A DNA stretch of 64,000 nt from Datnioides undecimradiatus (taxonomy: Eukaryota; Chordata; Actinopteri; Lobotiformes; Datnioididae), in assembly GCA_008933995.1 (NCBI GenBank), contig WARS01000036.1:6991285-7055284 (forward strand), read 5' to 3'. Position 1 is the stretch's first letter. Each line of letters begins with the position of its first letter. Below are positions 34,901 to 47,629 of this stretch, in pieces. Below the pieces are notes generated by a model. It saw only the letters and a list, made by a program, of their open reading frames with translations, was not told the DNA's origin and did not search any database. A program made the position numbers and the translations under genes.

Positions 34901-37900
34901 GTCCATCTTTTCCAGGAATTCCAGGAAAGCCCTTGTGACCTTGGTTACCAGGAGTTCCCTTCTGGCCGTCTGAGCCTGCAAAAAACATGAATATTGTTCA
35001 TGATTGTGTACAAGTCAGATTCAGTGTGGTTGCTATGCAATTCTGTGGGAATGTCTCATACAACATTTTAAATATCATGATATACTTGATAACTGGACAA
35101 TGTGTAATAGAGAGGTTAAGGGAAATATCTTACCTGGGGATCCTGATATTCCTGGATCACCTAACTCTCCCTTTTTCCCCTCAATGCCACCAAATCCAGG
35201 TGTACCTCTGTCCCCTGTTGGTCCAATCAATCCTTTCTGGCCTATAAAGGGTGTATCACACATAATATCTCAGCTAAGAATGAGCCTCTAATTGTGAAGT
35301 GGTGCTGATTGGCACCAGAGAAGAAACAAAATTGTTTTGAGCTACAATTTGTACCTGGCTCTCCTGGAAATCCATGCTCTCCTCTCAGTCCGGGAGTTCC
35401 TGGAAGGTCTATTTGAGAGCCTTGATCACCTGTGAGAGTATTCAAAATTTACCATCACTCAAATTATTTTCATTGATATCACTTTGTAATTTGCATTTAA
35501 ATCCCTCTCTGTCTGGAGTTAGAATTTGAGGTTGTACCTCTGAAGCCCTTCTTTCCTTTGTCTCCTGATGCACCATAAGCACCGGGGCTTCCTTTAATTC
35601 CCTGAAAAGTAACAAATGAGCAATTAAAATATCTATCAAGTGTTAGAATGTATCACTTTTGCATAGAATTTCGTAATGAAATAAATGAATTAATCTTGTT
35701 TTTTGTAGCTACAATACAATGGCAAAATGACACAAATGACAGCAAAGTGATGTAGTTGAAATAATGAAGTGAGGAGTGAAGGAGTACTTCAGCAATCAGC
35801 GATAGCATTTTCAGAAAGTGAAGAGACAGCTAACAGTCAGAAAAGAAATGTCAAATTGAGGAGGCTGAGATATCTTGTCTTTCAGCCTGGACCAATAGAT
35901 CCTACATTTTCCATATAACAAGGTGATATAATCTTTTATTAGAGCTCAACAGCTTCAAACTTAATCATGAATTACAAACCTGTCAAATTTTAAGGCTTCT
36001 TTCTTTTTTTCAACTTGCAATATTTGAATATTTATTTAATAATATATTTAATATATTTTTGTTGCTTAGAGGCAATAGAAACAAGCTTCAAAGTGACATG
36101 TTTATCTTTTTTCAACCTTTAAGCTGATATGGCAAACATGCTAGCAGAAATATACACACCCAGCAGGTACAAGAAAAATTTGTCTCCATTTGGGGTAGTG
36201 AGTCTGAACACTAGCTCTTATTTATTCTCTGCTGATTTGTTAAGCTGCTTCATGGTCCACTATGTTCACCACGTAATTGCTAACTTTGTCTGCCTGCTGT
36301 TTGGACACGGATATGTAGTGTACTGTAGGTTTTTGAGCCAAAAACAGCTGTCTGCTAGAGCTGGAACTGGAGAGTACATCAATACAGACTATAAAAACAA
36401 AACAACAACCCTGTAGAGCTGAGAGGAACTAAAGAGTCAGCTGATGATCCCCTGGAGCTTCATCACTACAAAACATTAGCTTGGCTCTGCTCACCTTGCT
36501 GCCAAACATTCCATCAAAACCATTAATTCCTCGATTTCCAGTTGGGCCTGGCATTCCTTTTATTCCGGGCAGCCCCTGTGCACCTGGATCACCTTGGTAA
36601 CCTTTCTCAGTGCTGGGGTCTCCCGGAAGACCATGACTTCCCTCGTAGCCTGGTACACCAGGTAAACCCTTAGAACCTGAGGAAAAGAGCAAAACATGAG
36701 GACGTGAAGTGACAGAGGAGGTAAGATGGAAAATGTGGCTGATATCAGATTGTGGCTGCACACCTCTTGGTCCTGTGAAACCTTGGTCTCCTTGTGTTCC
36801 ATTGTCTCCCTTGGTTCCTTTCATTTCAACAATCTTCTGGGGAGAGATGTAAGGCAACTCTCCGGGCGGTCCTGTCAAACCACGCTCACCTGGTGGACGA
36901 TCATGGTTATGAGTACATTATATGTGGTGAGTCAGACACAGCACACATACCACTGTCCAACAAAACAGTCTCACCTTTCTCTCCACTTCGACCAGTCAAT
37001 CCTTTCAGGCCAACTTGGCCAATCACTCCAGACTCTCCTTTTTCCCCGCTGAAGCCCTTCACCCCTTGATTACCTGTGATCCCCACAAAACCTGACATGC
37101 CGCCAGATCCTTTGTAACCTGAGAAAGAGCAAGACCATCAGAAGCCTCAGAAAAGAATTCTCCTACCAAAAATTATATTATTTAATGTTTTTACTGTATG
37201 TTCTTCCAAAAGTTGAGTGTCAAGGTTAATATCTCAAGAACAAACCCTTCATTCCTGGAAGTCCTGGGCGGCCATCTGGTCCAGGCTGTCCCGGTTCACC
37301 TGTAGGTCCACTCTCTCCAATGACACCATCAGCACCATATGGCCCTGGGATGCCTTTTAACCCTATTGGACCTGGAGGACCTGGGTCTCCTTCTGCTCCC
37401 CTTTCTCCAGTGAAACCTGACCAGCAGGACGAGGTGCCAGAAGGAAAAACATGTCAGATGCAAACAAAGGCATTTCTAAAAGGTGGCATGTCAGTCTGTT
37501 TGTCTAACCTGGCTGTCCAGTGCTACCATGGGGCCCAGGTGGACCTGCTCTCCCAGGATATCCAGGATAGCCATATTTGCCCGCTGGCCCAGGCCTCCCT
37601 TCCTCCCCCTGCAGGCCTGGATGTCCACCCTCACCCTTGAAGCCGATCATACCAGGCATACCACCCATTCCTTGAGGAACAGATGAATAAAAAAATGAGA
37701 TAAGATCTAAAATCCTTTATTCTTTCTAATGATCTCAATGATGCTGATTGATGGGCAACCATTCAAAGCAAAACTATTACGTAATATAAGTGTAAGTGAC
37801 GAGATGAAGAAATTGCTAACCTGGATAGCCTGGTTCTCCTTCATTACCAGTCTGTCCTTTATTCCCTTGAAGCCCAGGCAGCCCTGGATCACCAGGTGGT

Positions 37901-40900
37901 CCTTGAGATGCTCCAAGGATCTCTCCATGAGGCCCCTTCTTTCCTTGTTCTCCATACCGACCTGACATACCGGGCAATCCAGGGACTCCAAATGAACCCT
38001 TGCTGCCAGGTACCCCCAAGTCTCCACGAGGGCCAGCAAAACCTGTATTGGAAATCCATAAGAGTGGGGGATCAGATATGTTCAATTCCATCTACCAGGC
38101 TATTGCCCAGAATATGTTTTTTTGTCACACCTGGTGGTCCAGGAAGGCCCCCTCTGCCTAGATCTCCTGTTTCTCCTTTCTCTCCCGGTACTCCAGGTGG
38201 ACCATCTGGTCCTTTTTCACCTAGTGGACCTGTTTGTTAACAAATTATAAACAGGACATTAAACGAGACTTAAAGCAGGTATTCTGCAGCAAGTTCAGCA
38301 CAGGTTTCATGTTGTGTTACCTGGAAAACCTGGTAAACCAATGGGTCCTGGAGGTCCTGGCAAACCATGAGGTCCTGGAATAGCATTGCATGGACCTGAG
38401 AAGAAAATAAGACAGAATTTCAGGGCAACATCATGGTTGAATGTAAAAACAGTTTGTTTGGAAGGTTATTTTGGTGCAAGTGATTTATGTCTGCTGCCCA
38501 GCGTGGACTGTTTCTCAGAACATGACTTTATCATTACGTTAGCTGGTATCTTCACTACATCTCACGATGTTCAAAAACCATCATGCACAAAAGTCAAATA
38601 ATCCAAACGCAAAGCACAACAGAGCTGTTATAAAGGGAGCAATAAGGTGAAAAAGTTGTTATACCAGCTACCTGTTACATCCACCTGTTCTCCATCTCCT
38701 GTCGGACTACAGCCGCCTTTCAGTTGCAAATGAGAGAGAAGGAAAGAGAGGCATTCGGAACAAGAGTTACTCAAAAGCACAAGCATTATCTCAAACAAGC
38801 GTTGCTGAAGCTGGTTTGAGGGATGCAGCCTGTGCATCAGGCTGACAACAGGAGGCGAAGAAAGAAAATAAAACGGCAAAATATACTTGCCATGCTTATT
38901 TCTCCTTTATGTTTTTTAATCACAAGCCATTAATGTCCATTCCCATTTTGCTGTTTTGCATTAAATTATAAGAGATTACAAGAGAATTTCAAGAGAGGCA
39001 AGGTAAAATTAAACATTTAGTAGAGTGAAAACAGGTAAAATCGCTGTAAAGAGAAAAAGCCTTGAAGGAGAAATATGCAACACCATGTTCAGGTTGAATG
39101 AAGGGGTAAAGGAGGCTAGCAGCTGCCTCTCACCTGGACTGCCAGATGGTCCAGGAAATCCATGATAGCCTGCAAGGCCATCATCTCCAGGTATACCAGG
39201 CTGGCCTTTTGGGCCAACAAGGTCTGCACCTGGTTCTCCCATTAGACCAGCTGCACCTGGCTGACCAGGGAGACCTGGGAAACCTTTGTCTCCAGGTTCT
39301 CCATGAGGGCCCTCTCCCTGTTGACATCAAACAGCACAATCATTATACTTTACAATACACATGTAATGCACAAATTCAGTCAATGGAATTAACAATATGT
39401 GATGAGAACATATAATTTTAAACTGTCATTATGGAGATGTCTGAGCCACTCACTTGAAGACCACGACTCCCAGGGAAACCAGGAGAACCAGATTGGCCCA
39501 GAACACCTGGTGCTCCTGTCTCCCCATCTTGCCCAGGAACCCCTGGCTCTCCAGGTAATCCTGTGGTGATACACACAAATGCATAGACACATGCATGCAA
39601 GCAAATTTGCACACACAGCAGAGTTCAGTGTCTGTTTTGAGGCCTTGGTGCTGATCAGAAAATAGATAAATAACAGGGACATTTCACCTTTCACTGTGGC
39701 CGCAGTATCCGGCCCTTTTTGTCCTTTAGGGCCTGGCAGACCTGTGAGTCCAGGAGTTCCCTATAAGACAAAAAGAGGTTAAAGGAAACAGAACAGGGCT
39801 AAATTGATCAAACAAAAATGATACAGCTCAATCATTGTTACAGGGAGGCCGTCTTCTCCTTGGGGACCCGGGTCTCCGACATCACCCTCCTGACCAAACT
39901 CTCCAGTCATCCCAGGATCACCACGGTCACCAGCAGGGCCAGGTGGCCCCTGTACTGAGTTTACAGCAGTGCATTCACACTCCCCATGATCACCTAAATG
40001 TGCACACCATTCACCAATACAGGTCAGCAACAAGGTGTGTCATTCAGTATATTATGATCAACAGAAATCTGTATTTTCTGTAGTTTCATTAATCAATAAT
40101 CATCATGATGTCAAGAATCCTCTTTAGCATGAACATAGCACCTTTCAGTCCTTTAAATCCTGCATTGCCTGGCCTGCCTCTCCCACCAGGAGCCCCCTTG
40201 AAGAACTCAGCCCCTGGAGACATACAGAAATACAGTTAAGGCTCTGACATTAAAAACTAATAAACAAGAAAACAAAGAAAGCTATTTAGACAAATACTCA
40301 CTTACTCTCTTACTCGCTTGCTTGTTCACTCACTCACTCACTTACATGTTCCTTTAGGTCCTGGAGCGCCCGGGGGTCCTGGGCGCCCACTGGTTCCTGG
40401 GGGTCCTGCTATGACAGCAGGGCGTCCTGGTTCTCCTTTTTGACCCTTCTCTCCTGCCTCCCCCTTTACACCAAATGGCCCCATCAAATCGAACACTGAC
40501 ACATGGAGAAATTAAAGGGAATTAAAACCATATTTTCATGTTTGCCACTTGGCTAAGTCTTTATGTGACGCTTATCAAAGGTAGGGGGCATTAAGTCTTC
40601 TAAAAATGAAGTCATGTTGTAACTTTATCTTGTATGTTTTTTATTTATTACAATTCACAAACCTTTTGCAACATCACAAAGTAAAACGCAAATAGTTTGT
40701 CGCTAAAAAATCACCAAATGATAGCAAATGGATAATGTGTTAGGTGGGGATTCTTAAGGCGATGATAAATCAGGTCCAATGGTAATGTGACCTGTTCGAT
40801 ATAGATAAACTGGTAGCTTTGATCTAAAAATGTTTGTATTAGACTGTGAAATTGATTCTATGTTATAATTACACGGCTGATTATATTATCTGCAAACACG

Positions 40901-43900
40901 AGACAACACAGTCCGTTAGCTGTGCAGACTTCCTGTAGCCAGAATGTGGGTTCTACAACTGACTGTCATCATCTATGGAGCTACAGATTAAAACATATTT
41001 TTAAATAAGTTGTGATTGTTAAAGTGTGTGAAACTGCTTCATCATCTTTTAAAATTTATAGCCTCCCCTCCCTCTATGTGACCAGTGTGTTTGAGTTTCC
41101 TTAGATGAATTGCCCGTCATAGATTGTTAGGGTTATAGTCTAGGGGTCAGACTTATATCCCAAATACTGGATCATTTTAGTAACAGTGATTTAAATTAAA
41201 TTATCTGAGAGGTTTAGAGATGAGATGTCTGTTTAGGAGGACTGAAAACAATTCTCAGGCATCCGAAATGTGACCGGGGCGCTGACCAGACAGTTTTTAG
41301 GTAAGAGATCACTAATACACACAACACTGGTTTCATCAGTAACAATCTCTTCTCAATCTATGGCAGTTGTTAAACTAAATGTAGTGGAGTAAATATTACA
41401 ATATTTGCTCCTGACCACTATTATGGTCAAATAGTGAAAAGTAAGTTCTAAGTTAAAACACTAAGTATTTAGAGAATACCATGTTATATGTAATTGTGTT
41501 TATACTGACAATAAGTCTCCTTATGTTGTGATTCTATATCTTCACTGCTACACTGCTTCTTGTCTATATATCCGGGAGGATGAACCAGCTGATCTTCTTC
41601 AGATTTTTTTATGTGGATTTGGGGATGAAAATGCCCATTGCTCTTTTAATATGTTGGTCCTTCTTGTTGATGAAGGATCACGTGCCAAAAAAGAAGTCAT
41701 CTGAGTCGGATTCTGATGTCTGTACTGTGACCGTTTCAGGCTATGGATGAATCCCATTGCAGAACCTCACTTTACAGACCTTGTTCCTGTGTTTCGCTGG
41801 CGGGGCGTCCTGGGGGTCCGGGGGGGCCTTGGTCTCCAACTGGGCCTCTCTCGCCTTCTGGACCCTGCTCACCAACTGGCCCGGAAGGACCAGCTAATCA
41901 AGTTAAAGCATAATTAAGAAACAATTATCAGTATCTGGACAGGAGTCACTGACACTGTCTGTCACTGCTTTAATCCATTCTGATGTGTGATCTGACTCTA
42001 TAACAGATTATGTATGAAGGGCTATAAAGAGTTCCTGACTGTTGGATCTTCTTCTGAAGGTACTGTAATAATAATAGTGAAAAGCTCTATTGTTGCTATA
42101 TTTATTGTACTGTCTTGAACAACTGGGCCTGTATTCACAGACATTTTGAGAATACTATGAGAGTGCTCCTCAAAATGTCTAGAAAGGAGACTTTCTAGAC
42201 ATCTACTTAACCACTGAACAAGTAACAAGTAAAGGAAAGGAAGAGCATAAAAACACCCTTGAAGTGATAAAGGGCCATAGAATTGACACCAAGACTATTT
42301 TTAAATAAACAACCTCTCTGTTAAATACATTGTGAGTCATACCCTAAAAGAGACCTGTAACATGCTGAAAACACAGGTCTACTTGTATAGTAGAGTAGCC
42401 TGCTTGCATGTTGATAGTTGGAATGAATGACAGTGAGGTCATGAAACCATGACAAGCAGAAACGGACTGGCACATGATGTCCTATAAGCTGTCTGGAGCT
42501 ACTCTCAGACAGTATCCTGGCATAATGTGTTGTTTTTAATTTTGCAGCAATGTTCAAAATCTTGTCTGTAAATGATCTGAACAGCTCTGATGCTGTCGTG
42601 CTTCTTTCTTAGTTTACTGTATTTTCTTATTTTCTTATTGGTAGCAATTGTGTGGATTACATTCCATCAGATTATGCCCTTTTGTGAGCCTGCAACATGT
42701 GGACATCACATGGAAATGAAATAAGTGAAAGTGTTGTATATTACATGTGATCACTCTGCTGATGGAAGGCTTCAACAAACAAGGGATCACTGTTGCACTG
42801 TTGCACTTGTTGTATGTCTAATGAGATTGACTACCAACATGGTCGCTGCATGATCCAATCTGTAAGCGCTTCATGCATTTACATCTGAATATATCTACTT
42901 CTTTGTCTTAACAGCATTTTCTTCTCTGCTTAAGAAACTCTCAAGCCTTTTAAAAGTCCTCATCCCTTCTGCTAACAGCATTTCATCTTAAGAGCTCTCT
43001 TCAGGGCTAAGATGCTTTATGAATAACTTTTGTCTTCGTCAGGATCAGCTCTTAACTTTAGGGGGGAATGCTTGGAAAACATCATGATTCATAGAATTTT
43101 CTTTGTCATAAGGTCCAACTCTTTGTACCAGGAAGCTTTATGAATACAGCCCCTGACTTTTTGCTTTGACTAGCTGTTCCCCACAGAGTTTCGTTTCACG
43201 TCAGCAGCAGTTTGGTCAGAGTGCACGATGACACTCATTAGGCAGTGGGTTCATTGTCAAACTGGTTGATTATTTGGATGTTTTTCTGCTGTTAATACAA
43301 CTTACCCACTGAGGACCAAGGCCAAGAGGATCCTGATGAAATTAGCTCTCCTGCGTCACCTCGGATTCCCTGAAACATACACTTAATGTCAGTGTTTTGG
43401 TGCCCAGTGCCTGCAGTTTCAGTTGTCATCAAGTATAAAGATCAGAGGTCACATGCTGGATGTGCACACATGCCTTGAAAATGCTTGTTTGTTTTAATCT
43501 GTATCTGTCTTAATTATCTTGTTTTCCTTTTAGCTGTTCATCTTGTTCTCTTCTCCATGTCATCTAAAGGTTCAATTATTATTTTGCATTGGATGATAAC
43601 ATGAGCAAAATGTTGTGTCTATATAAAACTGCATGTTGAGCAGTCCAGTCAGGTTTTGTTCTCATGTTTAGATTGACTGAACACCAGTTGCAATTGCACA
43701 GTCAGAAGTAATTTGACTCTTTCTCTCTTTATTACCATAAAAGCTACTTTTCTGACACAAAGCAGGACATTTGACTTTGATGTTTTTAGAGGAAAAGAGC
43801 TTCAGGCTGTTGAGCAAAATATTCAAAACCTAAAAAAGTAAGCCTGATATAGTCTACATTTTAAAACTTTGTTTCGTCTCAAAATTAAAATAAAGGTTTT

Positions 43901-46900
43901 GTTAGTTTGAGGACTGATATTGAAAGCAGATGCATGAACATGTATGAAATAACCTACCAGTGAACAAATTTTGACCATGGTTGTTATTAATGTCTTCAAT
44001 GTCCTCTATGTCCCTACATTTTTTGAAAGATTTGAGTGACTAAATATTTAGACAGAACTGCACGTTTCTGTAAACCCTATATTTCTATGAATTCAAGGTG
44101 ATTAAATGAAACAGTAACCCCAGTTACTGATTTGCTCTGACAATGTTTGAATTATTCCTAAAAGTCTTTCCAGTTGCATCGTGCAAGGGAGTAAAAACAG
44201 TAGTATTAGCAATAAAAAAAAATACTTCATTACAAGTAAGATCCTTCCACTGAAAGTGTTATACAGGTATTACTAGCCAAAAGTATATGTGGTCTCCAAT
44301 ATGCATTCAGTTGCATATGTTATATATATATGTCTTATATGATTCTATTATAATTATTTATGTACAAACATTTAAGTATCAGCTGTTGTAGTTAGCTGGA
44401 GTGAGGCTGACTTACATCCTGCTGTGGTGCAGTTTAATCTGTAACACACTTTAGTGGCTCATCGTGTTTGTATTAGAAAGCTGAGAACAACATGTAGGTA
44501 GCAGTGGCATCTAGTGGTGAGGTAGCATATTGCATCCAACCTAATAATTTTATTATCATATAATATTTGTGTCAGTCAGTTAGATTGAGGTTTGGATGAT
44601 TAGAATTGGCAATAATGTGATCAGGGCCATTCTCACCTTAGGACCATCTCTGCCTTTTGGTCCTGGTTCACCAACATCCCCCTGAAAGACAGCCATCATC
44701 AAGAGGTTATAAAATGACATTTAATTTGATGATACAACAATTCGATCCACATCTCTTATCCTTCACAAAGACATACCCTTGGGCCAGGTCTCCCATCTGC
44801 ACCAGATGTGCCCTAGAACAGCATCCAAAAACAATGCATCATATGAACTGAGCACATGAGTATGACAGAGACAATACAGTGTGTAGAAATGCTGTGCCTG
44901 TGCTGACCCGTGGTCCAGGGAATCCCATCACACCAGTTTCTCCTTTGTTGTCAGCCTGATGTTAACAGAACAAAGGAAAAGATGAAAAAAGACATGGTAT
45001 GGTATAAACATGAGTATATGTCCAACATATTTATGGTGAAAATGTGTAAGATCACTTACTGGATCTCCTATTTCTCCCTTTAGACCTTTCTCTCCAGAAG
45101 GTCCCTAAAATAAAAGAGGAGGACAATATGTCAGAGTCTACAACCTTCCTGTGTATAGTTCATGTTTTAGAGACCATCCTTTGATGTCGTTACAGCAGGT
45201 TGGTAAATACAGATGAACATGTTGTTGTACGGACCGAGGGACCGTAGGGGGGCAGAGTGTGCTGATGAGTAGAGTTTCCGGGAGGCCCTGGTGGTCCAAT
45301 GTCACCCTGTGGTTTAAGTGGGAGGCACAACAAGAGTCAACAAATCATCAACCAGTACACATATCCTTTACTTAAATAGAAGCACTAAAACCACAGTTTC
45401 AACACCCCATTACAGTAAGTAAGTAAAAGCCCTGCAATCAAAATCCAACTTCGGTTAAAATCATGAGCAGCAAAATGCACTTAAAAAACTAAAAGTAGTT
45501 GTTACACAGATTAATTGCCACCATGACTGACATGATCCTACATTACATCACACAACTGTTAATACTGATACTGAAGTTTTAAATATTTTATTCACAGTTT
45601 GGTCGTTTAGTTTACTGACCTGAGTGGATTCAAAGTAAAGTTCTGCACAAATTAGTTTTCAGTTTTTGGACTTTTCTCTAATCTTTGACTTTATGGGATA
45701 AACAGTTTTCAAATGAAACCACGTGAAAGGTAAAGGAAAAATGTTTGCTCAGACTGTTGATAGCTTAGACGTATGTGACAAGGGGCATCACAATGTTTTT
45801 TTAAAAGAAGTATTTATGAAATCTTACCTTAAAATTAGTGAGTAATGAGAAACTATTGCTATGTAGTGCAGTAAGAGAGCACAATATTTTTAAATATATT
45901 CCTTAAAAATGTTGCCCATTTAATGTTGGCATCAAATGAAAATAATCAAGTTAAGTAAAAGTGTTTCACAAGAGCACAGAACCTAAGTTACTAGTTACTT
46001 AGTTACTTTCCTTATTAGTTATTTTAGCATGAATTTGAAAAACAAAGTGACTCACTTGGTCTCCTTTGAGTCCTTTGAGGACTTTGGTCATTGTGCCCTG
46101 TGCAGAAAAACAAACAACACTTGAAAATGCTTTCATCAGTTCAATAACATTTCATTCATAACAGTCATGCATCACATTTATGTTACATGTAATATAAATT
46201 GTTGTTGCCTTACCTTTGGTCCACGGGGTCCTGGAGGCCCTGGGGGACCCTAGAAGACATCAATAAGATCCTAATAAGCATTTTCTCACAATAGACTCCA
46301 CAGCCTTATGATAAAATTTGCTTACTTATACACACACAGACAAACACACACGCACACACTTTGACACATGTGGTTACCTTTGGTCCTGGGAAGCCTATGT
46401 TTCCCTGCCATCCTCGTTCTCCTGGTGGCCCCTGCAAAAATCAAATTCAAAATAAGAAAACTGAATAAATGTAATAAGATAAGTGAGGAAATGCATTATG
46501 AATGCGTTATTAGTGAAAATCTGATAAGACAATATCAAATGTAACAACCATTATTGAGTCATGTCTCTATGAACGTTGTACAGTAACAAATCACTTCAAT
46601 AACACTATAAAACATGGTTGTGTCTTACAAATATTCCATTGACCCCGGGTGCGCCTGGATCTCCCTGAGAAGAGATGGGCAGAGATTCATGAAGTTAATG
46701 AGATCTGTATGACAATGTCGCTGCGATATCAGGACATATATGCAATTTTATGATCCAGGTGTCATCTTCCTTACTCTGAAACGCTGCATGTACACACTCA
46801 GCTCCAGAGAGTCTCCCTTCTCGCCCTTCCTGCCTGGTTGTCCCTGAAAGTTGACAAGAAAGAGACAGCCTCAGCGACGTTTCTTACAAGTCAGCCGCGA

Positions 46901-47427
46901 TATTTTACACGTCACTCTCCATACAGGCTTTGAGTTACACTTACAGGAAAACCAGGTGCTCCAGTATGCCCTGGTTGCCCTGGTAACCCTGCTTCTCCTT
47001 GTGTCCCATTACAGCCGTCTGCCCCCGGCCTCCCCCTGGGCCCAGGTTGTCCTGGGTGACCCTGCAGAGTGAATGAAAAAAATCACAGGAAGAGTCAACA
47101 GAACATACACTGAATTTTTCTCTGAATTTATTCAGGCTTGCTGGATCAACTTACAGGGATGCCATCACTTCCAGAAAACCCAGGAACGCCAGTCATTCCC
47201 TGTGGGCCCACAAGAATCACACATTAAACAAGAAAACAAACGAACCTTCTGTGATTTCTGACAATTCAGCTACAAAGAGAATAATACTTTACCACATTTC
47301 CTTTAGGACCAATGATGCCACCAGGGCCATGGTCACCTTTCTGCCCTTTTGGTCCTTGGATGCCTGGATCACCTGGTCTTCCTGAAGGCCCCTGGGGCCC
47401 CTGAGGTCCTAGAGGTCCAGGTTGACC
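29949..47427 (-). CDS. col4a2: Collagen type IV alpha 2 chain (lacks the first exons)
   Basis: Forty-four minus-strand coding exons give about 1616 residues, from the start of the triple helix ([20 protein letters not shown]..) to the NC1 C-terminus. The protein ends [10 protein letters not shown], the COL4A2-specific ending; alpha-1 ends differently. It is a basement-membrane chain that trimerises with two alpha-1 chains, is secreted, and cross-links through the 7S and NC1 domains. Gly-X-Y repeats carry many interruptions at places matching human COL4A2: a GCNGTQGE site near the start, a GECECT loop and a later CSP..GPC loop. By my recollection human COL4A2 has 48 exons and the first exon seen here corresponds to human exon 5, so four 5' exons (signal peptide and N-terminal 7S Cys region) are missing. 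They are probably beyond base 64000. The NC1 fragment is the source of canstatin in mammals. col4a1 should lie head-to-head further right. Confidence 0.93.
31713..40213 (-). other. col4a2: col4a2 triple-helix exons, C-terminal two-thirds
   Basis: Besides the NC1 start, I read these exons: 32437-32321, 32674-32528, 32856-32758, 33623-33462, 33963-33847, 34212-34087, 34782-34711, 34975-34868, 35241-35134, 35429-35355, 35601-35538, 36676-36495, 36889-36764, 37118-36975, 37416-37246, 37670-37509, 38042-37821, 38229-38131, 38395-38321, 38716-38672, 39317-39134, 39560-39454, 39760-39688, 39993-39842 and 40213-40142. Each encodes Gly-X-Y repeats and has GT-AG borders. Most are split-Gly (phase 1) exons, with a few phase-0 borders, and every junction agrees. 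Notable interruptions are [12 protein letters not shown] (39993-39842) and [14 protein letters not shown] (38716-38672) followed by GPCNAIPG. Confidence 0.85.
40297..40345 (-). repeat. (GAGT)n-like tetranucleotide repeat at a col4a2 donor
   Basis: Imperfect CTCA/CTTA/CTTG tetranucleotides on the plus strand. On the minus strand these begin with the donor GTAAGTGAGTGAGTGAGT of exon 40495-40346, so the splice site is itself the first unit of the repeat. Confidence 0.7.
40496..41779 (-). other. col4a2: col4a2 intron, no other feature seen
   Basis: About 1.3 kb of AT-rich intron between exons 41893-41780 and 40495-40346. No Gly-X-Y coding block or recognisable repeat was found. Confidence 0.6.
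42125..43153. mobile_element. Candidate non-autonomous DNA transposon (MITE-like)
   Basis: The ends are inverted copies: GGGCCTGTATTCA at 42125-42137 and TGAATACAGCCCC at 43141-43153, 12 of 13 matching as inverted repeats. Between them are about 1 kb of AT-rich sequence without a transposase frame. The subterminal word CTTTATGAATA occurs twice near the right end (about 43014 and 43136). It lies inside the col4a2 intron between exons 43369-43306 and 41893-41780. A target-site duplication could not be fixed (flanks AACT and TGAC). A PIF/Harbinger- or hAT-type MITE would fit, but the superfamily is not assignable by eye. Confidence 0.45.
43370..44636 (-). other. col4a2: col4a2 intron, no other feature seen
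   Basis: About 1.27 kb of AT-rich intron containing only short A- and AT-runs. Confidence 0.6.
45307..46055 (-). other. col4a2: col4a2 intron, no other feature seen
   Basis: About 750 bp of AT-rich intron. Nothing further is recognised. Confidence 0.55.
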
Positions 47428-47629
47428 CTGAGATTGAGGAAGCGATAAAAACAAATGAGTGCTTTCATGTTGAAAATTCAAAACCGTAATAAACTGCCTG
47501 CTGCTGCACATTGGTTTATAGTGTGGAGCATCAGTAATCATTTCATTTCTATTCATGAGTAAATGCTGTGAGTGTTAGGAGATCAACAAAAGGTATAAGT
47601 GAGTATTGATGTTATCTGTGACAACAAAA

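Larger units (their letters stand above)
40346..47427 (-). other. col4a2: col4a2 triple-helix exons, N-terminal third
   Basis: Exons read: 40495-40346, 41893-41780, 43369-43306, 44681-44637, 44812-44777, 44955-44908, 45104-45060, 45306 to about 45235, 46097-46056, 46249-46214, 46431-46378, 46664-46629, 46843-46775, 47061-46945, 47199-47155 and 47427-47293. Most are small exons of 36-72 bp that start on a whole Gly codon, as is typical of the N-terminal collagen IV helix. The 47427-47293 exon encodes 45 residues, the same length as the matching human segment. Interruptions include [24 protein letters not shown] and [14 protein letters not shown]. The donor of the exon at 45306 is ambiguous. 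Confidence 0.82.

Noticed and set aside
47266-47556. Extension of the col4a2 exon at 47427 into upstream sequence
   Set aside because: The open frame runs past the acceptor at 47427/47428, but the residues before it are not collagen-like. The human exon starts at the same Gly.
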